Part shown: one piece after another, positions 24,143-38,400 of the stretch | Layout: every line of letters begins with the position of its first letter | Numbering within the stretch: the first letter of the stretch is position 1 | Source: Cercis canadensis | Lineage: Eukaryota > Streptophyta > Magnoliopsida > Fabales > Fabaceae | Assembly: GCA_003255065.1 (NCBI GenBank) | Contig: QAOA01005636.1 | Coordinates: forward strand, 349,396-413,395 | DNA length: 64,000 nt | Reading direction: 5' to 3' | Position numbers and translations under genes: made by a program | Notes under the pieces: generated by a model | Databases searched by the model: none | The model's input: the letters and a program-made list of their open reading frames with translations, nothing else | What the model was told of the DNA's origin: nothing

Positions 24143-27100
24143 AAAAAAAAATTACAGAGAAAGATATAGCACGGGGAAATAGTTATTTTGTTAATATTTT
24201 TCATTTCATTCCCACCAAAATGTGGGATACCCACCGATCTAGAATCCTAAATGGAAATCTTATTCTGATTAAACGTGGGTATATAACTTATAAGCAATAA
24301 TAACTTTTTAATTTTCATACCAAACATTAAACTATTAGATTCTTGAATGTAAATTATTAAAATGAGATTTTTTTAGATATTTTTGATATTTATGTAATAT
24401 AACATATTATATAAAAATAATTAATATATAAATTACATGTGTACAAATTAATTATTTTTAAGTTTGTTTAAAAAATAAAATAAATAATATTTTATATCTA
24501 ATAAAATATAAAAATTATATGTATTTGTCATATCAGTGTAGTATGACATACTTATATAATATCATAAAATCTCTTATATTAAAAATATCAAAATATTGTC
24601 TACGTACCAAACGGTTTTATATGCTTCTTTTTTATTGCTTTTAAAGCACAAATTGAAATATGTGTTAAAATTCAAGCACAAGTCTATGTTTGTTGAAGGA
24701 TGAATTGGAACTCGTAAAGCGGAGAGGGGCTGAATGGCAGTTTGCAAAGTTAGGAACATAACATTCATAATTTTTTAAATTATCAACTTATACGGTTAGT
24801 AATAGTATTGTTTCAAAAAGAAAAACAAGCTTCCCTCTCGGCATGCTATATCACTAACCCTCTTCATCAATCATTTGCTAAATGTTACTAGACTTCGAAA
24901 TTATGGGCGGTGGCATTTTTGGTTGTTTCTGCTTCTCTTCTTTCCTGTGATTAGTGGGCTACGTTGCTTTCTTAACAGTACCAACTTTAGGATAATACTC
25001 TATAGCCAGTAGCCTCAATCCTTGTCTAGAGCTGAGGATAGTTGTTAGATATTACAAGGGAAAAAGGACAATTTTATTTTCAAAAAAGTGAAAGAAAATA
25101 AAACTCTTCTCACCCAAAATTCAATGAGCAAATGTCAAATATAGGTGGGGGGGATTGCGCGGAACAATAACGGGTGCCGACCACCTCGGAAGAAAGGTTG
25201 GGTATATTACAACCAAAGTCAATGACAATCACTACTTTACAAACACAAGTACAGACAGTTCACACCATAACGCGGATTGGAAAGGATAAATGTTTGACAT
25301 ATATCGATAATATTTAGAAGGTTTCTTAGGAACTGTTGAGGTATCGGCGTATATGCCATACGTTAGTTTGAAAATCAATAACCTGTTAACACGTGTAAAG
25401 GTTAATGGACATTAGGTTAGTCGGTTAAAAGGTTGATGATTTTAGAAAATTAAGAATGACAGGTGGAGAACATATCATTTATATTTCGGCCCTATAAAAT
25501 TATATTTTTTTCCTAGCAGTCCTCATAAACTACCATCATTGGAACTCCAAGAGGTGGTGCCAACATCAAAAAATTTATGCTGGTCTAAAATTAAGAATAA
25601 CTCATAAATACAACAAATCTCTCACTGCTTGTTTTTTTCTCCAACTCTTGAGTCGCCGAAATAAAAGATCGTGCTATGCGACAGGTGGTAACTCTATAAC
25701 TCTATCATAAATTAGAGTCAAGTATACGTAGTATTGATTAAATGCATAGTTTGTTATGCAAGTTATATAATTTGGCGCTGGTGGCGAGGCTCAAATAATA
25801 ATCTTTGGCCGGCAGAGTTGCACATGCATGATTGAAGCTAAAATAAACTACAGAGATAAAATAAAACAAAAAACTAAGAATTGAATTTCTATCAGAAATC
25901 ATTTTCATGAAATATATTTGAAATCATGTTAACTTAAGAACTTAATTTATTTTATAAATCATTTTGTATATAATAGTTCAATTTATAAATCTTACTAATG
26001 CATTAAATAAATATTTCTTAATTATTTTTATAACAACTTACACTTTTGATAATTAAAAAAGTTTTAATTCAGTTAAATGTGTTCCCAATTATAAAGTTAG
26101 TTTGCTCACCCCTTCTCCAATTCAAATGTAAATACAATTGTTATTTATATATATAAATTAATAGATTGAGTCGTTGACAAATTCTACTATTTTTGATAAA
26201 AAAAACTTGAATATTTGCTAACGGTGGCAACAAATGGAGGCCTCAATTAGCAGGGAAAAGTGAAATATGCGTAGTTCAAATTAGAATTACATTGGGGGCT
26301 GTGGTCATGACTCGTGGATCTACCTGAATATATCGTATTCATCATTGCCGTGCATATCACTACAAATCCATAGCTAGTCCCCACACGTACCCTCTATTTC
26401 TATCCGATTGAGACCTGATATTCATATTAGTATCATGTATAGTTATAGTTTATTTATTTTAATATTAATTAATAGACTTTGGTTTAATCGGAATAGAGTA
26501 AAAGACTAATCAGCAATTAATAGAATAGATTCATGCATGCCGAGAAGTGATTAATAGTACTATGAGAGAGAATATATAGTTATAAAATGGAGTTGATGGA
26601 CTTGGAGACTTGTTTTCAGATTATCACACTATATATTATATACCATATCTAATATAATAATAGTAACCAGAGTCAGCTCATCTTGACGTTTTGGTATTGA
26701 AGATTTCTTATGAATAAGAAGCATGCAGACCCTGTGGTAACTGGTAAGCAAATTTAATGAATCTAGCCAATTTTGTTTCAGTCCACCCGATAGCTTTTTC
26801 TCCTAATAAAATTTATATACTAATTCTTATATTGACTTGGGAATAAGAGTCAATAGATTTGTACAAGCAGCAGCCGCATCATCTATTCACTCCGTTCACA
26901 CTTGAGGATAACACAATCTCAGAATGTCCCGCAATGCCTTATTTTCCTTTTGGTCATGGCGTTAAACACATGACAGCTTGTCTGTTTCTGTTATTCGATA
27001 TATGAATCTGCCAAACAAGGTTTATTAGAAAATGGATTCCAACTCTGTGCCTCTTTTCTTTTCTTTTCAAATTCCAACATGTACCAAAACATAACTAGTA

Positions 27101-28251
27101 TTATTCGGCTTGTAACTAATTAAACAACATATAAAACCCATGCATGTTTCTCTTTTTATTGGTAGATTACATGACCAAAGACGACAAAACAAGAAAAAAG
27201 ATACATTGGTCGGTCATGAAATGTTAGATATGCATGATTGAGTTTTATTTTTTCAGATCGAATTGGAATTTTTTTATGGAGATGGAGATTGTCAATTTTA
27301 AAACAAAATCTAAATTAAGCTTCCATTGCAAGAAAGGTTATTATTATTTAGGATAACAAGTCGTAGTCGTAATTAATCGTAACTCACTAATCCACTTACG
27401 ATAAATTAATTTTTGTGCGGCCATAGTAATTTTTAAGAATTTTATTTTTTATTATTAGGTTTTCATAATTTTGTTTAAATAAAATCTTTAACGTAATTTT
27501 TGTGTGAATATTATGATAAATTCTGCATTTTTCTGACTACATAGTAGCCATGAAAAATACTCTGTGTTGTAATGTCCAGAAAGAAGTATATATTATGAAT
27601 TGAAGTGCTTTTGATTAAAAAAATGGATTAGTGTTATTTGCACAAACTTAATTTTTTATTCTTTTACCGAATTTAATTTTTGTCTTTGGAATTTTCAATT
27701 ACTTGCGCACTCATTGTACAAGATTTTTGAAAGAGAGTGTATAACTAGCTTTTTCGCACAAAATGTCTCACTCATTCTCTCTTGACCGAGATGGTTTACG
27801 AGGTCAAAGGATCAAAAGCTTCAGATTGAAATTACAAGAAATTTTATGTTAATATATGCAAAGCAGCATTAGCGTATTAAAAATATGTATACTGTATTAG
27901 ATATAATTCCTGTAATATAGAGTTAAGGGTATACAGGTGTTTGATTGAGTCCATTAATAATTAATGGCGCTGGCCTAGACAAACGTATTCCATAAATCAA
28001 TGTGTGGGGGTTTAGTATTGGTGACGCTTCCGTTGACCTGGATGCTATTTCTTCTTCTTCGATCGCATGTGTAATTAAATTATTGAGTCGTTGTATGTAA
28101 CAAATTAAAGGGAGACACCAAGTGAGAACAAAGCAAGGAAGGACTAAGAAATAAGAATATAATTATATAAGCAACACAAGAACAAGTCAAGAGAAACACC
28201 AAGAAATTAATACAGATTAAAGGAAAAGTCAAGAGACAATCCTTGTCTTGC

Positions 28252-28260
28252 ACTATATAT
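28252..28260 (+). promoter_or_regulatory. Possible TATA box of the second kinase gene
   Basis: CTATATAT lies about 185 bp upstream of the ATG at 28442, in a position that suits a core promoter. It is chosen by sequence only, and AT-rich DNA gives such strings by chance. Confidence 0.35.
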
Positions 28261-28441
28261 CATTATTTTTCCATTTGCCTCTGCTATTTCGTCGCAGTTT
28301 CTTCTCTCTTTCGGCGAACTTTTGGAGATAATCGCGTGCTACATATATCGTAAGTTTTGCCTTGGTCTTGGTGTGTCTGCCTCTAGTTATATATGCTTGT
28401 TTAGTGGGTATATATGGTTTTAAATCACTGATAAAATCACC

Positions 28442-31400
28442 ATGGGAAACTGTCTTGCACATTCAGTTCATAAGCATAGCCTCCGCCCCACCGCCACCAC
28501 CACTAAACCAAACACCCCATCACCTAATTCAGGTATTTATGATTAATTCCCTCCAATTAATTCGATTCTTTATCTGTTTGATGATGATCCTCTCTTTTGT
28601 TATCTTAGGTATATATATATATATAGCTAATTAACTACGAATGTAACATAGCTAGCTAGCTAGATCACCAGGTGGAGGTGTGGGCTAATTACGTGAAATG
28701 AAATTAATGAACATGCAGAAAGAAGGTCATCATCAGGCAGAGGCAGCAGCAATCAGAATGAATTGGAGGGAAGTGGAAGAAACAAGATTAACATTAACGG
28801 CAAGGAAGCGGTGGAAGAAAAAGTGATGAGGGCACAAGGGACAGGAAAAATCGTGACGCCAAATCTGAAAATGTTCACTCTGGATGAGTTGAAGAGTGCG
28901 ACAAGAAATTTTAGACCAGACACGGTGCTGGGGGAGGGTGGTTTTGGCCGTGTTTTCAAGGGTTGGATTGACGACAACACCTACAAGCCTTCCAAAGTTG
29001 GTGTTGGTATCCCCGTCGCCGTTAAGAAATCTAATTCTGATAGCCTCCAAGGAATTCAAGAATGGCAGGTAAACCTATCTATATATCCTAAATTCATTCA
29101 TTCATTCATATTCATCTTAATTATTTCCTTTCTCATTTCTCCCCTCTCCATTCTCCTCACCCTCCTCTACAGTCTACACTTCTCTTCAATCTAAGCTTAA
29201 TTATTATTATAATTATAATTCAAGTCATCGCCATGATCGCACTACCCACTCTTCTGCACATATGCTGCCTTTTTTAATCAATCATACTAAGATTATTGCA
29301 AATTTCCATGTGATCAATAACTTGCACAAACATTTCTTACTCACCACTCACCATATATATAATAATATATCTGGCGATAACTAATTAAATTGATTATAAT
29401 TCTTTAAATGGCGCATGCTTAATTGATTTAGTGCTCTAAATATATACTAGTTGTTCTTTTCAATTTGAAAGTTGCTATTGGATAACAATTTCAACTATAG
29501 TACTGTGTCCCTTTTTCCACAAACGCGGTGGTGTATTTGGATAAGCAATGCATTAATTGAAAGAGAGAAAGAGAAAGACATAGAGATTAGCATCCTTAAA
29601 CAGTCTTCTGCCATAAGGACTAACATCAATATAAATAAATGAAAATATTGATTTCTTAGATATAAGCATTGTTAATTAATATATGGATACAATTATATAT
29701 TTATGCATATAAAGCGTGGATTCAGTGCCGGCAATGGCCATGAATATTGAGTCAAAATATATAAAGGAGTCTAATTTTGATTATACATTAAATTAATTTA
29801 TAGTTATGTTGATGTACAGAGTGAAGTGAAATTCTTGGGCAAGTTTTCTCATCCAAACCTGGTTAAACTGCTTGGCTACTGCTGGGAGGAAAATCAATTC
29901 CTCCTTGTATACGAATACATGCAGAAGGGCAGCTTGGAAAACCACCTCTTCAGAAGTAGGCAATCCAACAATTGATTAACCTTATTAGCAGCTAACTAAG
30001 ATTATCAATGCTTGTTTAAAACAAAATGATTGATGATTGGTGTTGGTACTGTAGGAGGTCCGGAGCCACTTGCGTGGGACATAAGGCTCAAGATAGCCAT
30101 AGGAGCTGCTCGAGGCCTTGCTTTCTTGCACACTTCAGAGAAGTCCGTCATATATCGAGACTTCAAGTCCTCTAACATTTTGCTCGATGGGGTAATTAAT
30201 CTTTTATTTTCTTTTTGCTTTCTGGCTATTCTAAAAATGCTTCTTTTTATTTGTCAACACTGAACACTTGTAAATCCTAAGATAATATGATTTTGATTTT
30301 TTTTCCCCCTTTTCTTCTGTTGTATTCCTATTAGGCTTATAATGCAAAGCTTTCAGATTTTGGATTGGCAAAGTTTGGCCCAGCCAGCGACAGATCCCAC
30401 GTAACCACGCGGATCATGGGCACATATGGCTACGCAGCACCTGAGTATATTGCCACCGGTAACACCTCTTCCTCTCTTCTCTTTTATATTTTACTAGACG
30501 CTTTACGTCCACTCTATCATGGCCTAAAAAAAAACATACACCTGCTCTCGGGGTTTTTTTTTTTTTTTTTCCTTTAAATTTTTTGTAATTTTTAATCTTT
30601 AGTGAATAAAGGAAGATTTTAAAAGATAATTGTAAGAAGTTATTTTTTACAGAGTGAAATATGGGTTTTGAGGTGAGAATATAGAGCCTTTTTCTATTTT
30701 TTCTCACTATCTGCAAGGGGACAGTTTAAAAGATAATCTTCAAAGGGAAAACAAGAGTTGTGAGATGAATATTTTATATAAAATTAATATATATTGCTTA
30801 TAATGAAAAATAATTGAGAGACCAAATTAAGTCTTGGATATACTTTGAAAATTCATTTCTTTAAATATATGAGATATTTCTTTATTTAAACTTAAAAAAA
30901 TTTTGAACTGGGATTAAAGTTGTAGTGGAATACAACATTATTTTAGAGTATAAATGATAAATAATTTTATGAAATGGGAACAGAAATGGTAATTTAATAA
31001 TGAGAAATTTGACAGGTCATCTATATGTGAAAAGCGATGTATATGGATTTGGGGTTGTGCTACTGGAAATGCTGACGGGCTTAGCAGCACTGGACCCAAA
31101 TCGACCCTCAGGGGAACAAAATTTGGTGGAGTCCTGTATGGCTTCTCTGAGCGGAAAAAAGAAGCTAAAGAAGATAATGGACCCAGGACTGGGTGAACGT
31201 TATCCAATAGCAGCTGCATTTCAAGTGGCCCAGCTCATAGTAAAGTGTTTAGAATCAGACCCAAAAAAACGACCAGCCATGGAAGAGGTTTTGGAGGTGT
31301 TAGAGAAGGCAAATGAAATTAAATATAAACCTAAGGCTAAGGGTAAGTTGAAGAAAGGCAGCGTAGTGCATCAGACAAGTAACCGAACAGAGAAGCATTC

Positions 31401-31515
31401 CAATTCCACTTCCACCTATGCCTATAACATTAACCAACAACATCCATCTCCAATTCACCACCATCCCATTGCCGCCTCCAAATCTGGACGACCTCCTCAT
31501 TCCCATCCACGTTAG
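28442..31515 (+). CDS. RLCK-VII kinase similar to CST/PIX-type kinases
   Basis: Six exons: 28442-28532, 28719-29068, 29820-29955, 30055-30191, 30335-30458, 31016-31515 (TAG); 445 residues. MGNC at the start gives Gly2 for myristoylation and Cys4 for palmitoylation, so plasma-membrane attachment is expected. After a Ser-rich stretch comes [14 protein letters not shown], the GEGGFGRV loop (near residue 102), VAVKK (near 133), [12 protein letters not shown] (near 228), [20 protein letters not shown] and [10 protein letters not shown]. All catalytic motifs are intact. The longer insert between loop and lysine ([13 protein letters not shown]) and HLFRR are typical of the CST/PIX branch of RLCK VII. 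These kinases act with receptor kinases; CST restrains organ abscission in Arabidopsis (family knowledge). The tail is basic, then rich in His, Ser and Pro, and is not conserved. Confidence 0.9.
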
Positions 31516-32163
31516 ACTCACTCATTGCTGCACCAAATTTTACATTCATTGTTTAAGTTGACAATATCTTTATTTTCTTTTTCACTCTTTCTTTTCTTTT
31601 TCACTCTTTCTTTTCTTTCTATTGCTGGTAATTGTCTGTGTCTCTAGTCTGTACGATACAATGTATAATGTATAAATATCCCTTAATTTTATGCGAGCCT
31701 CCAACTCGTGTCAGATGCTAATTTAAATAATATAATAATCATTTTTCATATGACTTGAAAAATAAAAGAAAATGCAACCTTCTTTCACATCAACACTCTC
31801 AAATTCTCAATTGCTTCACTAGTTTTTTTTTTTTTTTTATAATTCAAAATTAGGATCTAACTATAATTTTTAAATAAAATCAGACTTATTAAACCATCAA
31901 CATCAACATCAACGGCCCAATTAAGTCAATTGTTTCACTAGTTATTCCCGTGATCCATGACTCCATGGAGTATCTTTATTTATTTTGTTGTGATAAGGGA
32001 TATAGTAGTTCATGGAAAATCTACATAAGAATAAACCATCAACATCAACGCCCAACCGCCCTGACGTCTAACAGAACATCAATAAGGAAATAGCAGGAAC
32101 ATAAAAATTTTACCCAAATCTTTGATTTCCGCCTGTTGCCTAGTACTAGTAGCTAATATGTCC

Positions 32164-33102
32164 TTTGTTTCATTGATTTGAATATTACAATTTGATAATA
32201 AATTTATATATTTATCACACTTAAATATTTAAATATTATAATTTTTAAAAAATTAAAAACTAAAAAAAAACTTTTAAAAAGTGGGATCTATCAGAAGCGT
32301 CAGCTGCCTGTTGGCGTGTCTTCATTGAACATGCTGACGGGCACTTGGCTTGTTCACTCTCGGGCTTTAAAAATTTTATTCCTTTCATATGCTTAATAAA
32401 TGTTGTTTATGATTGACAATTAAATAATATTAGATTAATAGATATTATTGACAAAAGTGGGACAATTTTCTATTTAAAAAATTAACACTTGGAAAGTTTG
32501 AAATAGGGCGTGTCCAAGTATGGATAAATCTGAAAAGCAAACAATAAAGTGGATATGCCAGCTACCAATCGGCGTAATCGATGGGAATATGCCAGCTATC
32601 AGTCGACGTGTCTAGTAGAGACACGCCAGTTATCAACTAGCGCGTTTGGTGGGTCCTACTTTGACGGGCAGTTGACGTGTCCACTCTCGGGCTTTGAAAA
32701 TTTTATTCCTTTTCATATGCTTAATAAATGTTGTTTATGATTGACAATTAAATAGTATTAGATTAACAGATATTATTGACAAAAGTGGCACAATTTTCTA
32801 TTTAAAAAATTAACACTTGGAAAGTTTGAAATAGGGTGTGTCCAAGTATGGATAAATTTGAAAAGCAAACAATAAAGTGGACATGCCAGCTACCAATCGG
32901 CGTATTCAATAGGAATATGCCAGCTATTAGTCGACGTGTCTAGTAGAGACACGCCAGTTATCAACTAGCGCGTCTGGTGGGTCCTACTTTGCATAAGTTT
33001 TTTTTTAAAAAAAAAACTATAATATTTAGGTAATTAAATTAAAAAGTGTGATAGATGTGTAAATTTGTTGTCAAATTGTAATATTCAAGTCAATAAACAT
33101 TT
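32164..33102. mobile_element. TIR element with an internal tandem duplication
   Basis: The left end, TTTGTTTCATTGATTTGAAT, pairs with the reverse complement of the right end, and TTGAATATTACAATTTGA is shared. Pairing continues through AAATTTA.A.AT.TATCACAC and ATATTATA for about 120 bp. The interior consists mainly of two 327-bp direct repeats. No confident target duplication and no coding capacity. Confidence 0.65.
32336..32990 (+). repeat. Two-copy 327-bp tandem repeat
   Basis: Copy 1 32336-32662 and copy 2 32663-32990 both start GACGGGCA.TTG and end GGTGGGTCCTACTTT. They are nearly identical, differing at scattered transitions. Each has the phrases GCCAGCTACCAATCGGCGTA and TCTAGTAGAGACACGCCAGT. 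Confidence 0.9.
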
Positions 33103-33419
33103 TTTCGTCTAAAAAACAACAATAAATAATTATATATATAAAAAAAATAAGGTCAATTTCTTTTAGAGATAAAAAAAATACTATTAAAAATCACTAAATG
33201 ACTGTTGATTATTATATTAATCATTTATATTTTCAAAACATATTTTTATTACATTTTTTTTTTATAATTCATCTGAAATACAGCTTACATCAAAATTACA
33301 TTCATCACAACCCTGCACGGCAGCACCAAGGAAATCTACTAGCCTATACATAAATCATAAATTTAGTAGGAAAAATCTAAAGAGATGGGTGTTATGCATC
33401 ACCAAATTCTTTGTTAACT

Positions 33420-33551
33420 CCTCCTGCTTGTGTTAGGAAGCTGCTGCTTCATGACAGTATGGGTATTGCGATGCCCAGATCTGTCCCTTTGTAGCTTTGT
33501 CTTGTGTTTGTTTGGGCTTTTGCCCCGTTGTCTTATCAAAAAAAAAAAAAT
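33420..33551 (+). mobile_element. Short poly(A) retroposon (LINE-like 3' end)
   Basis: A 130-bp insert ending TTTTGCCCCGTTGTCTTATC and a run of about 13 A. It is bordered by a 16-bp direct repeat with one mismatch: AAATTCTTTGTTAACT (33404-33419) and AAATTATTTGTTAACT (33548-33563). Poly(A) plus target duplication of that size is the mark of target-primed reverse transcription. The TTTGGGCTTTTGCCCCGTTG phrase resembles 3' ends of plant LINEs, so a 5'-truncated LINE is likely. Confidence 0.75.
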
Positions 33552-34279
33552 TATTTGTTAACTATTGAGTATTTAAGTCCATATACTCCACCCTCTTATA
33601 CCCTTAGCCATTGATCTCACCCACCATATCATGGGAATATTTCTATTAGAAAAATATTAAATTATTTTCCATTGTTATATTACATAAAAAAAATCTTAAA
33701 TATTCCTGAACTTAAAATGAAAATACGATATCACATAAAAAATAAAATATTACGGCCTTTCAAACACCTCCCTCAATACTAAAAATCAAATGAAAAAAAA
33801 AAAGAGAAGAAACCTCATTATCAAATTAGCTTTCTATATGCCGAATAGGCCATGTACCCAAAAGGGACAAATAAAAAAAAAAACAGCGGAAAAGAGGGGA
33901 CAAGAAATAAAAGAAAAGCTAAGCTAAAAAGCTGAAGAGAAAATAGTTCTAAGATTTTAATATAGAACAAAAAATTATAAATTATTGAAAGGATAAATTT
34001 TTTGATTAAGTGCCTTTCACGTCATGAAAAACTATTAAAATTTTTTAATACTATATAATTATTTTAATTATTTTGCATGAGCAAATACCTTTAAAAAAAG
34101 GCAGGTATCTTTTAACTTTTTTTTATTAAGTTATAGAATTTGAAAAAAATAAACTCAAAGCTATAAACAAAGAATAGCAAAAGAAGGGTTCTTCCTTATT
34201 TTATCTTATTTCTCTCCGTGATTTGATTTGTTAGATCTGCCATCACATCGTGGATCGTTATCCGAATATAAACAAAGAA

Positions 34280-34304
34280 GAATATATATATATATATATA
34301 TATA
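34280..34304 (+). repeat. (TA)n microsatellite
   Basis: About a dozen TA units follow AAGAATA. Confidence 0.85.
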
Positions 34305-35381
34305 ATCAACTAAAAAACTAAAATGAATATAAAACAAAAATATATATAAATCTGGTTATTGTACTTGTACACTTAAATATAAAGTGTAAAAACTGTTTGA
34401 GTGAGTTTAATTAAATTTAAATAAATTTTTTGGTCATAGATAAATAATATTAGAGTTTTTAATTGAAACTATAAAAAGAATTAATTAAATTAATAGAAAT
34501 ACAAATAATATTACTCTATAAATGGTAGGTAAGTAGGCATGAGGATGAAACAGATATCACACCATCCACGTGTTCTTCCTTTGAGGATACGGGAAAAGCT
34601 TCATCCATTATCCGTATTTTTAATAGTGCTTAATTATGGGTGCAAAATTAATGCTGGAAATTTGTGGTCCATACATGGAGAATTGGTAGAGCGTATTTGT
34701 GGTGCACGTCCTGCTTCCACAAATTAATGAGTTAGTGGTTGGTTTGGACTTTCCAGAATTCAGTGGTCAATTCCATTTGGATCAAGTTTAAGAGTGTGTA
34801 GTGGACCAAATATACTGTTACCAAACTCAATATGCTATTGCTGCGTTTCTGTATTCTCTACTTACGCAGATGAACTGTTTGTCGCCCACGGTGTTATAAC
34901 TATAAACCATGTTAAATGCAAAACCCGTATCTATCTTATTCCGTTGTTGGTGAAATAAGGGGTTTGTATTTGGGAAGCTGCAAATTGGCAATAAAACATG
35001 TCTCAAGACTTGGGCCACAACAGTTAGGTGGTTTTAGATTAAGAATTCACTAATTGGACTTCAATTCTTATCTAATTAACAACCATTAATTCAATTGACA
35101 CGATATCATATTCATATTAGCAGATATTGTCCTTTGCCCGCTCATAAAACATAAAATTGAATGGACTTGTGTACCAAACTCAATAATTAGAAGATTGTAA
35201 AACGCAATTTAGGCAGATGATTCCACATGCCGCACGCTAGCTGTCCAGCGCAGATCCATCATCCATGCCATGCTTAATGCTTTTTTAGAAGGAGTGCTTC
35301 TCTCTATGATGCATACTTGATTAGTCTTTAAAGTTCTGGCCTCGCCCTCTCTCTCAATCACTGGGATGTGGACCCCTTTTC

Positions 35382-35406
35382 TTCTTCTTCTTCTTCTTCT
35401 TCTTCT
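35382..35406 (+). repeat. (CTT)n microsatellite
   Basis: About eight CTT units lie in a pyrimidine-rich stretch. Confidence 0.85.
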
Positions 35407-38400
35407 GCCCCTAAATGTGAAGCGCCGGCTTGCATTTCACACGCTAATCATCTTACCATAATGATCTCATTCACATATATATTACATATTCTTCCATAAC
35501 AAATCATTTCGGCCTAGTTTTACCATTTTAACTTTTTCACCCTTTGCTACCCCAATCCTTCCAACTCCCAACCGAATAATAAGGGTGTTCAAATTAACTG
35601 TAAAAACATCAAATTTTATATACAATCCATTTTGGTTAGAATTTATTTTACAAAAATCACTGTTATGACAATTCATTTTATTGAAATTGTATTACTAAAA
35701 TTAATATAAATTTGGTTTTAAATATTTATTTGTATAAGTGTAAAATGAATAAATGCATACACAATCTCTTGTTCTCCTCAAAATTAGCATAAGTGATTAT
35801 GCAAAAAATTATCATACAAGATTATTATCCTAAAATATAATTCGGGCCATCAAAAGTTATTTTAGGGGTGCAAAAGCTAAACTGAACAGTGAACACCACA
35901 AAATCAAATTTTCATCTTATTTTGTAATTAATTTTTATCTCTAGGACGAGTGATTTCAAAAGAAAAATAGTATTTACACATTTAATATAAAATTATAGAA
36001 AATGTTGAGTTATATAAAAAATAAAAAATAAATTCAGTGTATTTTTACTTAAAATTTAAGTTAATTCAATTAAGTTTAAATTATATCTCTCATAATGACT
36101 TATGAGAGTGGACCGGGTGGTCCAAGAAAGATAAAGGGAAGGGCAGAAAGAAACATCAAAACGGTGCCATATTCACGTCTGAGTGGAATTAGCAGCGATC
36201 GTATGGCTTTTCCTTTTGAGAAAAAAATGTAAATAATAAGAGATAAGTGCCCGCGATCGTGACGTGCAAGTTGTGATGCTCAGTATCTCGGTTTTCTGAA
36301 AGTTGCCCCCTTTATCTTACGATCAAAGTACATTTTCTATAAATTGTGCTTTTGATTGGGCCTTCAGTTTCTATATTTCGTCAGCACAAGATCCCAGCCC
36401 CCCCCTCCCTTCTCGTACTCGGATTTCTTCAAATTTTAAAAAGCCTAAACTGCGTCCTCAGAATCAAATGGCACTCTAGTATGTATTATCATCCCACTCC
36501 CTTTTGTTTTGTTTTTTTTTTTTTTAATAACACAGCAGCGATTTTTTATTTTTACAACATAGTTATTAGTTACATAGGAGCTGCAATATTTAGAGAACTA
36601 AGTTACCATCAACATCTTTCAATTCACATAAAAAAAAACACATTCAACGAGATTCGTTTAGACATTTATTATCATTATTTATGGTCCAGCTGAATAATTT
36701 GATATTCGACTGGGCTTCGCATAGCCTAATTCGGTTGCTAGTATTAAGGTACAAATCTAATTGGCATTAACACTTTTTTATTTGACTTCACAATGGGAAA
36801 CATGAGGCATGAGAGGACTCGGAGAGAATCTGCTTTTGAAGGAGCGTGGTTATATGCCTCTCTCTGCAGCGTGTGGCAATTTGTATGATCGAGGCGTGTA
36901 GCTAAGGGCGATGATAACGTCAGATGACTGGCAATTATGGCGACGAATGGGGTCCGAATTAAAAAAAAAAAAAAACACTCATACAAACCCCCCGGGTATG
37001 CGTAGCGTGCAATGTGTTGCCTTGTGAGTTATGGACTCATCGTACTTACTATCGATCATCACTCGCGTTGGCTTTGGCTTTGGCGCTGTCAGCTGTGTGT
37101 GAATTTTCAAGTGTGAACAATAAATTTGAGTGTATGACATGGGGGGTCCCACATCTAGAATCTCTTCTCGGCTCTTCAATGACAATGACTCTTTGCTGGC
37201 CCTACTATCACACTCATCATCATTAATCCCACTCACTCCTCCCTCTCAACTCCTAACTGTGCTATTTAATGATTAATCTCTCCATCCTCTCTTGCTCAAA
37301 TTAAATTCCACTGAACTTGAGTGAAGGAGGTTCTGTTTAAATAAGTGGTCTTAAGTTTAAGTTTTTGTAAATGCAATAAATTTTATTAGGAGATATCTCA
37401 TTTTAGCGGTTAACCATATCTCAATAAATTAGTCTTAGATAAAGTTTAAAACACCTTAAGAAACCAAAAAAATTAAATTCCTCTGGTTTTTTTTTTTAGT
37501 CTTTTACTAAATCGCCCAATCTTACAATATATACATGCAGCATAATAGCTCACCATGATAAACGCAGCAATTTCGTTTGACCAACTTCCCCTTCTCCATA
37601 CTTTTTTTTCTTAAATTTTTTGGTTTTAACTCTTAAGTCAAATACATAACTCAAAAATTTTACTATACTTACTAAATAGAAATGTTAATCATATATTTTA
37701 ATTCTATACTATTCTATATATTTGGGGCACTAATTCAATTAATATTGTACAGTTTTAATTATACCCATTTAATTTTTTTTTAATAGAATCAGGGCAAGAG
37801 CATATAAAATTAAGGTGTATATTAATCGAATTCATTGATTCCTAGTTACTGCCTTATCTATGAGGACCATGAGATGCATTTGGTCTTAAAATTTCAATCT
37901 ATTTCCCCCTCTATCTCTTCCGTTTTCTTTGCTTGACAATTGACATACACGTTTTTGACACGAGAGATCTGAAAGTCTAACAACGTCTACTAGTATTTGG
38001 AGCAAAAGTAAAAACAGAAATGTTCAATACGGGGAAGTTGGTTACTTAATTTTATACACCCTACCGATCAAGTGTCTATCTTCAGTAAGGAAACTAAAAT
38101 AAGATGGATAATACTTACAAAGGATATATTTGATCTTTGCAAATACATAAAAGCAAAAGTCAATACAAAATGATGGCTGCCTCTCAACAATGATGAAACT
38201 ATCGGATTATGATTTCACTTTCTGCATTTGACTTCCCCCCTCTACATATCTCAACTCTTTCTCAGACGTTAATGTTTTCTTTCTTTTCTTTTCTGTCCTA
38301 GATAAGATAATGGAATCATAATTAAAATGAAATGGGTTTAGAATAGAATAATTATTCTCGTTCCCTAGTTTAGTAATTTTATAGAATTAAGATATAATGA

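Larger units (their letters stand above)
23144..28441. other. AT-rich intergenic region upstream of second kinase
   Basis: 5.3 kb with no recognisable gene. It holds a MITE at 23727-24142, a purine run near 23400-23430 and the presumed promoter of the kinase at 28442. Reading frames are short and lack family resemblance. Confidence 0.55.

Noticed and set aside
17179-31515. The two RLCK-VII kinases as a tandem duplicate pair
   Set aside because: They differ in N-terminus, lysine-loop insert, exon boundaries and tail and belong to different branches of the family; their closeness looks like chance.
34280-34304. CRISPR-like or regulatory repeat arrays
   Set aside because: The regular repeats here are simple TA, CTT and CACAAT microsatellites with no spacer structure, and CRISPR is not expected in a plant nuclear genome.
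36346-36693. 115-codon open frame in the gene-poor region
   Set aside because: Its composition is AT-driven, with Phe/Tyr/Asn runs and no recognisable domain or exon context.
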